From Lepus europaeus (taxonomy: Eukaryota > Chordata > Mammalia > Lagomorpha > Leporidae), in the NCBI RefSeq assembly GCF_033115175.1, contig NC_084829.1, positions 132,900,996-132,964,995 of the forward strand: DNA of 64,000 bases. The letters run 5' to 3'. The first letter of the stretch is position 1; each line of letters opens with the position of its first letter. The notes below the pieces were generated by a model. That model was not told where the DNA came from. It did no database searches and saw only the letters and a list, made by a program, of their open reading frames with translations. This document shows positions 45,954 to 60,100 of the stretch, piece by piece. A program made the translations under genes and the position numbers.

Positions 45954-47148
45954 CAAAATTTCAAAAAGGAGATAAAAGACAGTTATTAAAGAAACTAGAC
46001 TCTGACACTTGACAGGTTAGAAATTAAACAGCTGGTCCCTTAGGTGCATTTCCCTAAGTTATTGCAAATCAAACTATTGGGTTGTTTGGTAAAATAAATT
46101 TCATAGGTGATTCCACTGTGGAATGATGGGTTGAAATGTCAAGGTATAAACCATTCTATGATTCAGCTTAAGTATTCTTCATTTTCCTTGGGTCTTGTGC
46201 TTCTCTTTTGTTTTTGAAAGAACTGAGGCACAGCTGACAGCTCCAAGTTTGAATCAGACAAAGAACAGTCCCTTAGACTCTATATCATACTCAATTCAAT
46301 GGGCTTAAGGAGAGCTGTTGACTTCTGGTCAGCTGTTGATTTCTTTTTAACATCTATACTTCTAGAATGGAAACATCATTGCCCAAGTGTCACAACACAC
46401 AGCAAAACCATTGTGTAACATCTAACTTCCTCCAGCAAAACCTGATAAACCTGAAATTTTGCATATTTCATGAAGACAAAAGAATATACAACTTTGACAA
46501 TTATGTGATTTGGACTATAAACATACATGTGTGTTTGCTACAGCTTTAAAATACTATCTTTGATATCCAAGTATTGAATATAAAAAACATCTAAGTTCTT
46601 CTCAAAACTAAACACAAAGCTTGGCTTAACCTTCATATCCCTTCTCTTAATGGTAACCACTACATTATGAAGATAGTCTTAATTTCCTAATGAATTTTGA
46701 TAGAATAATCAAATTGAATCCATAAGATGTATGATAATATAAAAAAAAACAAACCATGTCTCAATTACTTTTTCATGCAGAAGTGTTGAACTTAAAAATA
46801 ATTTTGGAGACACAAAATGAGAAAGCTACCTGGAAATCTGAAGTCATTTCTTCAGCTGTAAGAATATCTGTATTAAATTAGAAGTAACAAATTCACCACT
46901 ATCCTTCAAATAGCATGGGATCCATGTATTTTTTAAAATACACTGTCCAATGTTCAAATTGTGTTATAATTAACTTTCATGGAATTGGTGTCATGGAACT
47001 TGAGCCTGTTGATTGGAAACTTAGCCTTCAAATGGAACAAATTAGGGCTATGAATGACCTGGTCCAGTCCTTTGATATGAACCTAGAATAGCTGTCATGT
47101 CTTCTAGTACATCTCAAAACAGCTGTCACTGTTAAGGTATACTTCAAC
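45954..47148. other. Spacer downstream of VNN2
   Basis: AT-rich. Part of it could still be 3' UTR of the LIN28B retrocopy, which I could not decide. Confidence 0.3.
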
Positions 47149-47158
47149 ATGGCCATCT

Positions 47159-47408
47159 GGGACCGGCACTGTGGCATAGCGGGTAAAGCCTCTGCCTGCA
47201 GTGCCGGCATCCCATATGGGTGCCAGTTTGAAACCCAGCTGCTCCATTTCTGATCTAGCTCTCTGCTATGGCCTGAAAAAGCAGTGGAAGATGTCCGAAG
47301 TCCTTGTGCCCCTGCACCTGGGTGGGAGACTGAAAAGAAGCTCCTGGTTCCCGGCTTCAAATCGGCACAGCTCCGGCCATTGCAGCCAACTGATCTGCAG
47401 ATGGAAGA

Positions 47409-47439
<31 letters not shown>

Positions 47440-47522
47440 CTCCTTCTCTCTCTGTACAACTCTGACTTTCAAACAAATACAAATTACTTTACAAAATACT
47501 TTACAAAATTACTTAAAAAAAA
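47159..47522 (+). mobile_element. C-repeat SINE, +
   Basis: Target duplication ATGGCCATCT / ATGACCATCT at 47149-47158 and 47523-47532. Confidence 0.94.
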
Positions 47523-47804
47523 ATGACCATCTGATGAGCAAGCAAATTTACCTCTAATCATTAGAAAATGAGATGAGCTCACATTGTTTTTAAAGTCAGT
47601 TTCTCTTCAAGTACACAGCTATGAAAGTCTTCACTCTGTGCCCTCACACCCAAGCCTACAAAGTCTCATAGCAAATAGGGCTGGAACCCTATTTCACCCT
47701 TATTTATCCAATTCAAACACCTATGCTGTTTCTATTGTACCACAAAGCACTATTTCAGAGAAGCCAAAAAAAGGACACAATTATCAACAAACTTAAAAAT
47801 AGTC

Positions 47805-47810
47805 TTTAAT
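47805..47810 (-). other. Possible polyadenylation signal of VNN2
   Basis: ATTAAA on the minus strand, about 130 bp after the VNN2 stop. It is the common variant hexamer and the nearest candidate downstream of the gene. Confidence 0.4.
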
Positions 47811-47940
47811 GATAAAAATACTTAAGAATTATTTGTCTATTCTACTGAAGTAGCCCTTCAAAGTTTCTTAGCAGACTTGGGAACCTGATAAACACATTTA
47901 GCAACATGTATGATGCAAAACTGAGCAAGACAGAGGTACC

Positions 47941-48132
47941 TTACAGCAATACAATATTTTGCAAATCTGCAATCATTAGGACAATGAAGATTAGCAGGTA
48001 AGGTATTGCTGAATTGCTGGTCCCAGATGATTTGTAAAGTGTGTCCTTTGTGTACCACCTTCCGAACAGTGACACTGTTAGGATAGGCCCAGATAATCCA
48101 TTCTTATTTACCAAACGCCCATCTTTTAGCAC
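47941..48132 (-). CDS. VNN2: VNN2 coding exon 7
   Basis: 192 nt with stop TAA at 47943..47941: [40 protein letters not shown], then the hydrophobic tail. Acceptor TGTTTAG|GT. Confidence 0.96.
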   Translation of the reverse strand: MLKDGRLVNKNGLSGPILTVSLFGRWYTKDTLYKSSGTSNSAIPYLLIFIVLMIADLQNIVLL

Positions 48133-51100
48133 CTAAACAAAAGATGAGAAATGTAGAGTCAGTATTAACTACAATACACATGGCACACAGAAAAATAATT
48201 TTGAAACCATTCTATATATAATGATTAATTAAATCTTTCCTGCTTGGGGAGCAAGGAACAACGAGGACTGGCTATTTTAAATGTAATAAGACTAGAATAA
48301 TTCAAGAGGGTCCAAGATTTGAGTTTTAGATGTCATCAGTAATGAAAAATCAACACATGTAGCAGCAATGATTCATTGAGTACAATTATGAGAGATATAC
48401 ATCAAATTTTTCCCTCAAGAAGTTTAAAAGTTAGCTGGTGAGACTGAGCAGACTGCAAACATAAAGAGATACATCAGGACACTCATACATTATAAGTAAA
48501 CAGACAAGTGCTTAGGAGGTCTCAGAGGGAAAGACTGGACTGGTCCTGGAGAGAGACACAATCCACAAAAGAAGGAGCAGTCTGGCGGAAGCCAATGTGT
48601 AAAGTGGAAACCAGAGCAGCGAAGGTTCTGAGACAGAAGGTTTTGAGACAGAAGTGTGTGTGACAGGTCTAAGCAATGTGCTTTCTCACTCTGGTTTCTT
48701 TAGCATCAAGGGTGTGCTAGAGCCAGTGGGACATGGCTCATAAGAACAGAGTGTTAAATTTCCACAAACTCTGAAGCTATTTGCTTAGCCAGCCATTCTT
48801 GAAACTGATAGTTACAGAATGGGAATTGGCAAATGCCATAAATCAAAGATTTTTCTTTTCTTCCTCAGTATGTGGGTTGTTAAAATTTATAGCACACTAG
48901 GGGAGTGTAGGACAGAAGTCAGGCCACCACTTAAGACACCTGTATACCATATCAGAATGTCTAAGGTTTGAATCTTGACTCTACTTCCAATTCCAGTTTC
49001 ACCCTGGGAGTCAGGAAGTGATAGCTCAAGTACTTGAGTCACTGCCACACACGTGAGAGATCCTGACTGAGCTGGGGCTCCTGGTTTCAGCCTGACCAGC
49101 TCCAATTATCATGGACATTTGGAGAATGAATTGGGGAATAAGAAATCTCTCTCTCTCTCTCTCAGCCTTTCAAATAAATAAAAATTTTTGAAAATGTATA
49201 GCACACCACTGGCTAGAGCAAAGATTGGCAAAGAAGAAAGTAAGCCACACGGCCAGAGGAAGGTGAAAATCAGGTTGTGAAAATCATGAATGACCAGGTC
49301 CACCTGAAGGCGCACAGGATTCTCTTTAGGGGAATTAAGTGTACAAAACAGTTGAAGACTAATAGAGGGAAACATGAATAAATCAACAATAAATAGAATA
49401 AGAACTTTAAAAAGTAATCCATCTGGGAAGTATCACTATGCTCCCAAAACTGTATATGGGAAATACCTGAAACCTATATAACTTAAATAAAATTTTAAAA
49501 AAACCAACCCATCAGTTTTGGGCAGAACAGTTTGTATGGGAAAGACTTTGGAACTTGGGAAACAAGTAGTTCATAACTGGAAGAAGAAGACAAATATTCT
49601 AGAAGGCAGTTGTTGTAGTTCATTTCTCACTAAGTGTCTTCACGTGCGTTATCATATTGGGTGTCCTCACCAAACCAGTGAAGACGGTATTCTTTCCTAC
49701 AGGTAGGAAATTCAGAGTTTAAGTGACTTTCCTATGCTTATACAACTAGTTAGTTGCAGAGTTCAGACTGTGACAGTGCTTCTGATAATGTACTAGAATT
49801 GCCCAAAATGTTAAAGCAAAATAGTTCCACATTTGTGGGCAAGGTCAGCTACACTCCCTCCTTTAAGCATCAGTCTAGGGTTGTATAGGGAAAGAACACA
49901 TAATAAGAGTGCTGAAATCTCTGCATTAATATGTTCCTCTGGTGATGTGGAAATCTTTGCTGGGAGCATGTCTGTCAGTCAATGATACTGGGGAAATACT
50001 CAAGAAGTCATCGTGAGCCTATAAAAACTTATCACTTAAATTATTATTAGTGCTCTTTCTAGAAACAATATGTTAACAAAAGAGTCACATTCTGCAATGC
50101 TCCCAGTGAAAACAGTTTTTAAAAATACAGAATTTTCAATGATTTTACTTGTCTCTTCTATCCCTGGGACTGAGATATCTGTGCTGCACATCGGGCTATC
50201 TGAGTTTGATTCCTGACTCCAGCTTCTGACTTCAGTTCCTGCTGATGAGGCAGCCGTAATGGCTCAAATAATTCGGTAGTCTGGACAGCATTCCTGGTTC
50301 CAAATTTGAGCCCCAATTTGGGCATTTGGGGATTGGACTAACAAATATGGGAGTGCTCTCTCTTTCTTGTTCTCTCTGTATCTTTCTTTCTCAAATAGAT
50401 AAATCAAATTTTAAAATATTTACTTGATTCTCTGTGAGGGAAGTAGCCTCTTGATCCTGGATGATCTTCAGATCCCTAGCTCTAAAGAGGAGAAGCACAC
50501 TGCCTCGGGCTGCCCTGGCTCCCTGCAAAGCTTCTTCATTGATTGCCCAACCCTTTCTATTTGAATGTGTGCTAATCAGACTTTTAATCTGCAGTCTGTG
50601 GGGCAGGCACTGTGGTGTAGTGGGCTAAGCTTTGACCTGCAGTGCCGGCATCCAGTATGGGCACTAGTTCAAGTCCCAGCTGCTTCACTTCCAATCTAGC
50701 TCTCTGCTATGGCCTGGCAAAACAGTGGAAGATGGCCCTGTGCTTGGGCCCCAGCACCCATATGGGAGAGCTGGAAGAAGCTCCTGGTTCCTGGCTTTGG
50801 ATTGGCCCAGCTTTGGCCATTGTGTTTATTTGGGGAGGGAACCAGCAGGTGGAGGATCTCTCTCTCTCTCTCTCTCTCTCTCCCTGCCTCTGAATCTACC
50901 TCTCTCTGTCTTTAACTCTGCCACTCAAATAAACTAATTTTTAAAATTGAATATGTGTAGGTATGTGTGCATGTGTCATGTACTAATAGATATAAACCCA
51001 CAGGGTCATAATTCTAATTTCATATCAGCTTAGCTACAGCCACTATCATTTGTGAAATAAATATCTGATTTTCTGTCTCTACATGTGACAACGGCAATTA

Positions 51101-52970
51101 AAATTAGGTAAGCAAATACGCTTCAAAAAATGGCGCCTCAAGCTCAGAATTTGAGGGTATGTTGTTGTGTTCTTCCAACCAAGTGTCATCACTAGAATTA
51201 GTTGGCAGAAATTGCAAAAGATGACTACAAAATACTCTTCCCCCCAGGTTCTTTTGCAATGTGGTTTTACAATTCCTCCCATAAAGAGGTTTATTTCTCT
51301 ACAACCTGTGCTTAATGAGACATTTGAAAATATGGTGCAAGAGGATATCTGCAAAGAATCTTCCCATTAGACTTTCATTTTTGATGCTCTTGGGGTCATT
51401 CAACTGACATGTGAACAAGTCTAGGTTTACTGAAAGAAGGGAGGCCACAGGGAGAGAAGGCCTGAATTATCTAAGCCATCCAAGACAAACCTATCACAAA
51501 TTAGCCAGCCCCAAGCAATTCACTGGTTAGTGTCCGACACAGTGAGCTCAGCCAATATTAACTGAGCCTGTCTTTGACCAAACAGCCTCATTACACTGAG
51601 TTCAAATTGCCAATCCACAAAATCAGGGCTGAAAAAATGGTCATTATTTAAAGACATTAAGTTGAAGGTTTTATTTAAACAAATTTTTAGAGGTAGTCAG
51701 AGAGAGAGCCAAGCAGAGAGCTCCTATCCACTATTTTACTCCCCAAATGCCCACAAAAGCCAAGGCTGAACCAGGCTGAAGCTGAGAGCTGGGAACCCCA
51801 ATCCAGGTCTCCCATGTGGGTGACAAGAAAACCATTTAAATTTTCACCTGCTGCCTCCCAGAGTCTGGATTAGCAGGAAGCTAGAATCAGGAGCCTGAGC
51901 CAGGAATAGCTGAACCCAGGTATTCCAATGTGGAATCAGCATCTAAACCATTAGACCACAATCTACCCCCACAAACATTAAGTTTTGAGGAAGTATGTTA
52001 CATGGCAAAATTCAGCTAGTAGAGTTGCTATAGCCTGTTCTATTTAGCTTCTGTGACCAGATAAATACTTTGAAAGTCTTACTTCAAATTTTCCAGGTGA
52101 TAGATGAATTTCAGTGAGTAGAATTTCAGGAAAAACATACTCTGTTCCAAATGTGCCACTGAGGGAGAACATTTCAAATCGTGTAGAAGCAGTCTCGACC
52201 GGCTGTCCACATGTGGTCAGATTAGTAGTTTTACACTTCAGCATAGTACATACCTAAGTGGACCAGATACAGATAAAAGACAATGAGTTATATCTAAGTT
52301 ACTTGTACTACAATTGTTGACTTGGTTTTTAACCACAGCAAGGTATAATTTTCTTTCTCCATGAAGGGATTTGAATTATAATTTTATAATATTCTACTTT
52401 AGTGGAAAAGAGAAGTGATGTAAGAACTTCCTGGATAGGAAGTAGATTGAAGAAAAAAGTTACTTTAGAATTAGACTTAAACCTATGATGGTATTGAGCC
52501 TACTGAAGTGCAGATCTTTGGGCAACAGTAGCAGTGAAGTTGAGCAAATGATTAAAATGTTGACCATTCCTGTGCCTTACTTCCTTTTCTATATCCTATT
52601 TGTTAGAAGATAGTAGGGCATGAAATACAAAAAGAAAACACAAATTCATAGCTAACAACCTATAATATAGTCACATCATAAAAATATTTACTTTGTAAAG
52701 AATTAAAAGTTTAATACATTTACTTAGAAGAAGAACTAGGATAAATGTGGCATTTCTATTTAAGTTGATTTTATAAGTGAGAATAAAACCATTTGTGCTC
52801 AGATAACATTGGAAACCCAAGACTTGAAGCCTACCAAAATATCCAAATAAGTTTGTCAGTCAAATAGAAAGCCATCATGGTCAGATTAATAATTTATTTT
52901 AGATGTACACAAGCAATCAGATTACACAAATACTTATTTCAGATTACAAATATTTCATTAATCCTAGTAT

Positions 52971-53019
<49 letters not shown>

Positions 53020-56000
53020 ATCGTTAATGCCAATGCCTGGAGTTATGCCAAAAGAGCACTTGATTTCCTGGAACAAGCACAAGAATTTAACCTAGAATTT
53101 ACTGACACCCAAACACTCCTTTCTCTTGAGCTGTTTACCTGCCAGTATTCTCTCCTCCTTCGGCCATGAAATCCTGTAAAGGCTCCTAGGACATAAATTT
53201 CATCTGCTTCTTTTTCTAGTATTCTGTAGCTTAGATGACAGCAGAGCTCTTTTTGACAAATTGTAATATTTCCTGCATTTTCAAAAAGTTCTGTAAAATT
53301 GAACTCGTCCCGAGAAATAAATCCTCTGAAAGTGTCTTTCTGTACTGAGAATGGTCTGATGGCCATGGCATAGGCACTCCAATTCACAGCCGTTGGGTAG
53401 GAAGAAGAGGTTTTGGGATGTGAATCCACCTCTGAAAGGAGGAGCTTTCCCAAGTCTGTTTCCATGTCATAGTGGTACACTTTGGGAGAATGTGGTGCAT
53501 AGATGCCACTCCCTGCAATGGAAGACAAATCTTGTTAAAAACAACAACACAGAAAAGCCAAAACCACCAAGTATCCCACCAGATACACTGACTGGGTATG
53601 TGATCAGGTCACCATATCAGTTATAAGAAGAATACATACAGGCTTCTGGTTACATTGAACATTTAACTACTTCTCTGTTTCCTATTTCCTAGTGGAAGAA
53701 ATTATTTAGAAATGTTCAATGTTCTCAACTCAAAGTTTGAAACAATAGTATTTTGTATTAGCCTTGTGGAAAAGTAAATTAAATATTAAAATCTTTGTAT
53801 TCAGAAATTTCTGAAAGGTAGGAAAAGGTAATAGAAAATTCTTTCCTTTTCCCCACCATTGTGATTTTTTGTATAAAATTCTTCAACACTCCTCTCTCCA
53901 ATTGATAGATCTAATTGCTTCTCTTGAGTGTGGGCTGGACTTGTTGAGTCACTTCAAGTGACCAGAATGTGTTAGAAGTGATGGTAATGACGAGCCAGTC
54001 ATAAACAGCAATGTGACTTTCTCTCTCCCTCTCTCCCTCTCTCCCCCTCTACCTCTCTCTCTCTCCCTCTCTCTCCTCTCCCTCTCCCTCCCTCTCCCTC
54101 TCCCTCCCACCTTTCTTTCTCTCCCTCTCTCCCCTCACCTCTCTCTCTCTCCCCCTCTCTCCCTCTCTCTCTCCTCTCCCTCTCCCTCCCTCTCCCTCTC
54201 CCTCCCACCTTTCTTTCTCTCCCTCTCTCCCCCCCACCTCTCTCTCTCTCCCTCTCTCTCTCTCTTCCACTCTCCCTCCCTCTCATCATTTACTCTGGAT
54301 GATATCAGCTGTCATGTCAGGAGACTATATCCTGCAGCCCTATAGAGAAGCAAATGGCAAGAAACAGAAATGGGGCCTCCTGCCAACAGCCACTGAGGAA
54401 CTGAGAGCTCCTGCCAAAAGTCACGTGAGTGAGCCCTTCTGGAAGCAAACCCAGCAGCCCAAGGCAAGCCACCAGATGACTACAAGCCCAGCTAACAGCT
54501 CCACTATACTTGATGAGACAGCCAGAGCCAGAACCACCCATCAAAGTCACTCCCAAATTTCTGACCAACAGAGGCTGTGAGATGATAACTGTTTATTGTT
54601 TTAAGCCACATTTACCTTTTACCTTCTAGGGTTATTTGTTATACATCTGTCCACAAGCTATACATTTCCTGGTCTTGGTCAGTTTAGAGCCTGCGTATGT
54701 TCAGTTACCTGCTTGGCCACTTGCTATCTGGGTAGCCTACAGTAAGTTACTTGCATTCTCAATCTCTTGATGTTCCTACTCTGTATGTTGAGATGTTAAA
54801 TTAAATTAAATAATACACAAAAAGTTTCTAACACAACCATAGCTGTTATAATCAAGCATTAGCTTTTCATTTCTTGCACGTAAAAGGATTAAAACATGAG
54901 GAGTCTTGACAAAAAGCAATAGATTTAGGTGGGTCATATCTGAGACATTAGTTTCACTATATTTAAAAGTAGAAACTACAAGATTCACCTAGCCATGCAT
55001 TACCTGTCATATTTAGGCTGACATGATGTGTATTGGCCACAAGAAGATTAACTCTCATTCCCATGGCCCAAGCTGAATGGAATTCAATAGCTGTCAAGAG
55101 GGGCAGAACATTCATCCATGCTGTGGGGAACAATATGGTGTCCACATGGAAATCTTTCACCAAGGTAACAGCAGGATCATGGAAGAGTATATCAAAACAT
55201 GTGAAAATGCCAAACTTTCCAAATGTGGTGTTGAAAGTTACCAACTCCGGTTTCTCAGGAACATCAAACTGAGGCTCAGAGTATAGGTGGTACTATAATA
55301 AATGCATAGAACAAAACTAGTAGAGTCTTGTTGATTTAAGAGATAGCTCATAAAACCCCTCCAAAGGTAATAGCAAGATTTAGTAGGATCAACAGCAGGA
55401 ATTCTCCAAGGAAATGAACAATCTGGCAATAGCAAATACATTTCTGAGGAAGATGTGGAAGAATCAGCATTATATGTCTATAGCATCTGCTCTCACACCT
55501 TACAAAATACCTCTTCATAAATCTCAAAGACTATGAGATTCATGAAAGCCTAAGACATGCACTGTTCTTCCTTGTTTCCCTGGTTTCTAGAAACATAATA
55601 AATGCACAACAAAAACCTGTGATTCAGATGAGGGTGCCACCTTTCCCTTGGTAGTCCCATCCAAAATAATCTCAAATGCTCTTACCCAGCTTTCAAAAAT
55701 TTTGTGGAAAAAAATATTCTGTTTACTCCTGATTTCTTCCAAGTAACCTACTCTAATATTAAAAATCAGGGTAAGTAATTAATCAAATATTCTGCAATGT
55801 AGAGAATGCTAAGGGTTGACAAAGAGACTATTAAAACCTCTATTTATTTTTATCTAAAAAGTAAATAAAACAGAACTAGTGTTTAAGAATAGATTGAAGA
55901 AGGTACTCTTATTAGATCCACCTGTCAGAAACCATGTACAATTCCTGGGGTACTCTGAGGGGAGAATTAGAACCTCCCAGGTTAAACGAATGAACACAAA

Positions 56001-57102
56001 CTCCTCAAAGCAAGTCCTTGACTTTCATTGCACTGTGCCTTCTGCAGTTCACCTAGGCCTGATTAAGTGGATTGACACACTATGCAATCACTGGTAACTA
56101 AATCAACCTTTATAGAATGATCTAACAGTTGAAAATGATTCTTGTAGAGAAACTCATACTGATAATGTAAAGGCAGTCTCTCAAACAAAAGAAAAAGGGA
56201 AGGGCTAACATTTCTATTCATAGTATGAAATAAATTTTTAGGACAAAATGAAAGTTCCATTATGTGTGCAAAGAAATTGTCCAAACCTGCAAAATTAAGA
56301 TGGAAACATTTTAAAGTGTTGTATTTTATTGTTAAATACACAAATTAATACTCTGAGGACTCATATTAAAATGAAAACTGTTTATATGAAATATGTAAAT
56401 ACATTGCCTTCACATAAAGTTTTAAAAAATATTTTAATAATTATTTCCAGTGGGAGGCCATGATCAAAATCATTTGAAGGGCTGGCGCCGTGGCTCAACA
56501 GGCTAATCCTCTGCCTAGCGGCGCCGGCACACCAAGTTCTAGTCCCGGTCGGGGCGTGGGATTCTGTCCTGGTTGCCCCTCTTCCAGTCTAGCTCTCTGC
56601 TGTGGTCCGGGAAGGCAGTGGAGGATGGTCCAAGTGCTTGGGCCCTGCCCCCGCATGGGAGACCAGGAGAAGCACCTGGCTCCTGGCTTCGGATCAGCGA
56701 AATGCGCCGGCCTCAGTGCGCTGGCCGCGGTGGCCATTGGAGGGTGAACCAATGGCAAAGGAAGACCTTTCTCTCTGTCTCTCTCTCTCACTGTCCACTC
56801 TGCCTGTCAATAAATAAATAAATAAATATCATTTGAAAACCATTGGTTTGGGGCCTGCGCTATAGCTCAGCGGGTTAACGCCCTGGCCTGGGGTGCCGGC
56901 ATCCCATATGGGCGCCGGTTCTAGTCCCACCTGCTCCACTTCCGAGCCAGTTCTCTGCTATGGCCTGGGAAAGCAGTGGAGGACGGTCCAGGCCCTTGGG
57001 CCCCTGCACCTGCGTGGGAGACCCGGAGGAGGCTCCTGGCTTTGGATCGGCGCAGCTCCACCCGTGGAAGCCAGTTGGGGAGCAAACCATCAGATGGAAG
57101 AC

Positions 57103-57133
<31 letters not shown>

Positions 57134-60100
57134 TGCCTCTCCTCTCTCTGTGTAACTCTGACTTTCAAATAAATAAATAAATCTTTAAAAAAAATAAAGA
57201 AAACCATTGGTTTAATGTTACTTCTCTTAATTAACATTTATATTTTAGCTGAGATCTCCAGAAGATAGTTTCTCTACTCTAAAAATTCTGTGGCTACAAT
57301 TAAAGATACTTGGGAAACTGTGAGGGAACAGAAGGGACAGTCACGCTGCGTGCACACCACACATCCATCCTCTCTCCCCACCCAGGCTTAGCACAAAATT
57401 ATGACTAAAAGATTATTTTACTTTTTTCGAATCAGAATTTAAAATAAAAATATTCTGGCTTGATCTTACAGCCACAAAACAATAATTAACTGGTGTAGAA
57501 AATAGAGTATTTTGTGATTTATAGAAAATTAACTTATATGAAACCCAATCATACAATTTCAAAATAACTTTATACAATTTAATGTTAAATGAATTAATTT
57601 TACAGTCACATTAGTATATTTTGCATCAATATTAAAGTTTATTATTTTCATATACAGAAAATATGCTTTCACTTTGCTAGCGGGTCTCTTTCTACATTTT
57701 TTCCAATTTATATTTTTAATAAGATGACTTTTTTGTTGCTCACTTTCATAAAAAGTCTGTGGTAAGATTGCACATATGTACCACTGGTAATGTCATAGTG
57801 TGCTATGTGGGGAATAAAGGCTGAACCACTAAACACAGCATTCATCACCTTAAAGCAGGCTCCATTGAACAGCCCCACCTCTCTCTTACCTTATGATAAC
57901 GTGCCACCAGTTTTCCCTCTGAATCGTACACCACATTGGTATTGTATTGATAATAGCCATTATGAGGACATGTGGAGTCATGGGAATTACAAGGCTTCTT
58001 GTCTCCAATATTTGCCAAGACATAGATAGAGTTGTTCTTGGCCAGGCAGCTGAGTCTTGCTTGTACTGGTGTGTGACCAAATCTAAAAAAATTTTAATGA
58101 AGACATTTCAATTTTTAGAAGTATGTCAGTTACTTCATGAGGAAACTATAACAGTAAGAACCTAAGTGTAACTGAAGTCAACATAAAAACTATTTATAAA
58201 TGTATATTTTAAAAAGCCTGAAGTCATGCTTAAATTGATGAATACCTTTATGGGATATCCATGGCTTAGTGATTCATTACCCCATATCACCCACCACTGG
58301 TTTGCTCTCTTATGGATCATTCCACCAGAATGGAATATGCTTATTTTCGCCTTTCAAAAGCAAAATAAAAACTTTTATTCCAAATATTTCTAAACACCTT
58401 AAAAGAATGGGGCCAGTGCTGTGACGTAGTGGGCTAAGCTTCTGCCTGCAGCACTGGCACCCCATATGGGCACCAGTTCTAGTCCTGGATGCTCCTCTTC
58501 TGATCCAGTTCCCTGCTAATGGCCTGGGAAAGCAGTATGGCCCAAGTGCTTGGGCCTCTGTCTCCACAAGGGAGGCCCAGAGGAAGTGCCTGGCTCCTGG
58601 CTTTGGACTGGCCTGGCTTCAAACCTTGCAACCATTTGGGGAGTGAACCAGAAAATGGAAGATCTCTCTCTCTCTCTCTCTCTCTCTGTAACTCTGACTT
58701 TCAAATAAAAAATGATAATTTTTTAAAAAAATCTATGCAGCTATTGGCCTCTCCTTTTCCCTAAAAGAAAGTTTCTTGAAGATACCATAAAGAGTGTGAT
58801 CTTAGAACAGGAAGGATAGGGAGATGAAAAATTCCACCATCATGTACCTGGACAGTCCACTCTTGGGGTGGTCAACCTTTCTAGAGCTGTGCAAAGCCAT
58901 TTCCTGACACCCTTACGTAAACTTCAGAGTCATTAGGAGGCCTGAAACAGTGTGGGATCCACACTCTCTCATCAAGAACTTAACCGAAAAATGTTTAAGC
59001 TTAATTTGAGGTAAAAGAATGCGGGAAAGGTAAGAGAACAAATAGACAACTTTTTCCCAGGAAAATTAGCTTTATGAGCCTGGGAAATGCAGTTTCAAAG
59101 CATAAGATCTTATGTTTCACTAGAAAATGTAAGGTGAGGTCTTTCTGACTAGCCCCATGAGAGAGAGACAACAAAACAGAAACACAATTCCTTCACCAGA
59201 GACCTTGGGGTTTTCTCCTAATGCAATCCACTGTCCATTTCAGATGCTGTTGTTTGTATTCATGAGATCCTCTTCTGTTGGTTTTCCTTATAAATACCTT
59301 GTTTATAATATTTTCTCCAAACATAATAAAGATATTCAATCATAAACAGGGGAAGGCATTTGGCACAGTAACTAAGACACTGCTAGACACCCACATCTCT
59401 TATCATGAATGCCTGGACTAAAATCCTTGCCCCATTTCCTATCCAGCTTCCTGTTACTGCACACACTTTGGGAAGCACCAGATGACTGCTGAAATGCTTG
59501 GTTCCCTGTAGCCCACACGGGATACTCAGATTGAGTTCCAGGCTCCAGGCTTCAGCCTGGCCAGCCCCAGTTGCTGGGGTCATCTGGGGAGTGAACCAGC
59601 AGATGGGAGACCTCTGTCTTTTCTCCTGTGGCTCTGGTTTTCAAATAAATAAAACTTAAAAATAAAATATTATCAAATGATCTCTAAATACAATTGTTTA
59701 AAACCTAACATCATGATAAATACAACCATAATATACACCACATGTATGAAATTCAGCATCAATCATTTTGCTTTGGTGAACATGCACGTTTTAGAAAAAA
59801 ATAGCACTTGTGCGCAACTAGGAGAGTTGAAGTACCTGTGGGGGTCTTGACATGGGATCCAGTTCACCTGAGGGTCTGGGATATCCTCCAGATATGGGAA
59901 AATCGTTTCTCTGGTAAATTTCCACCCATAAAGTGCATCTTCTGGAGTCACAATGATTCGAGCATTCTGATCACAATAGATCAAACCAAAATTATTTTCT
60001 ATGCACAGTAGAAATGATTTAACACTCCAATCTTGCACCAGTTCTCATGACCTCCCACAAATTCTGATTAGTGGAAATTAAAAAATACCTTCCCTGCTGC

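Noticed and set aside
53999-54345. Arg-Glu or Ser-Leu-Pro repeat proteins of about 100 residues
   Set aside because: Translations of the CT-rich satellite in VNN2 intron 4.
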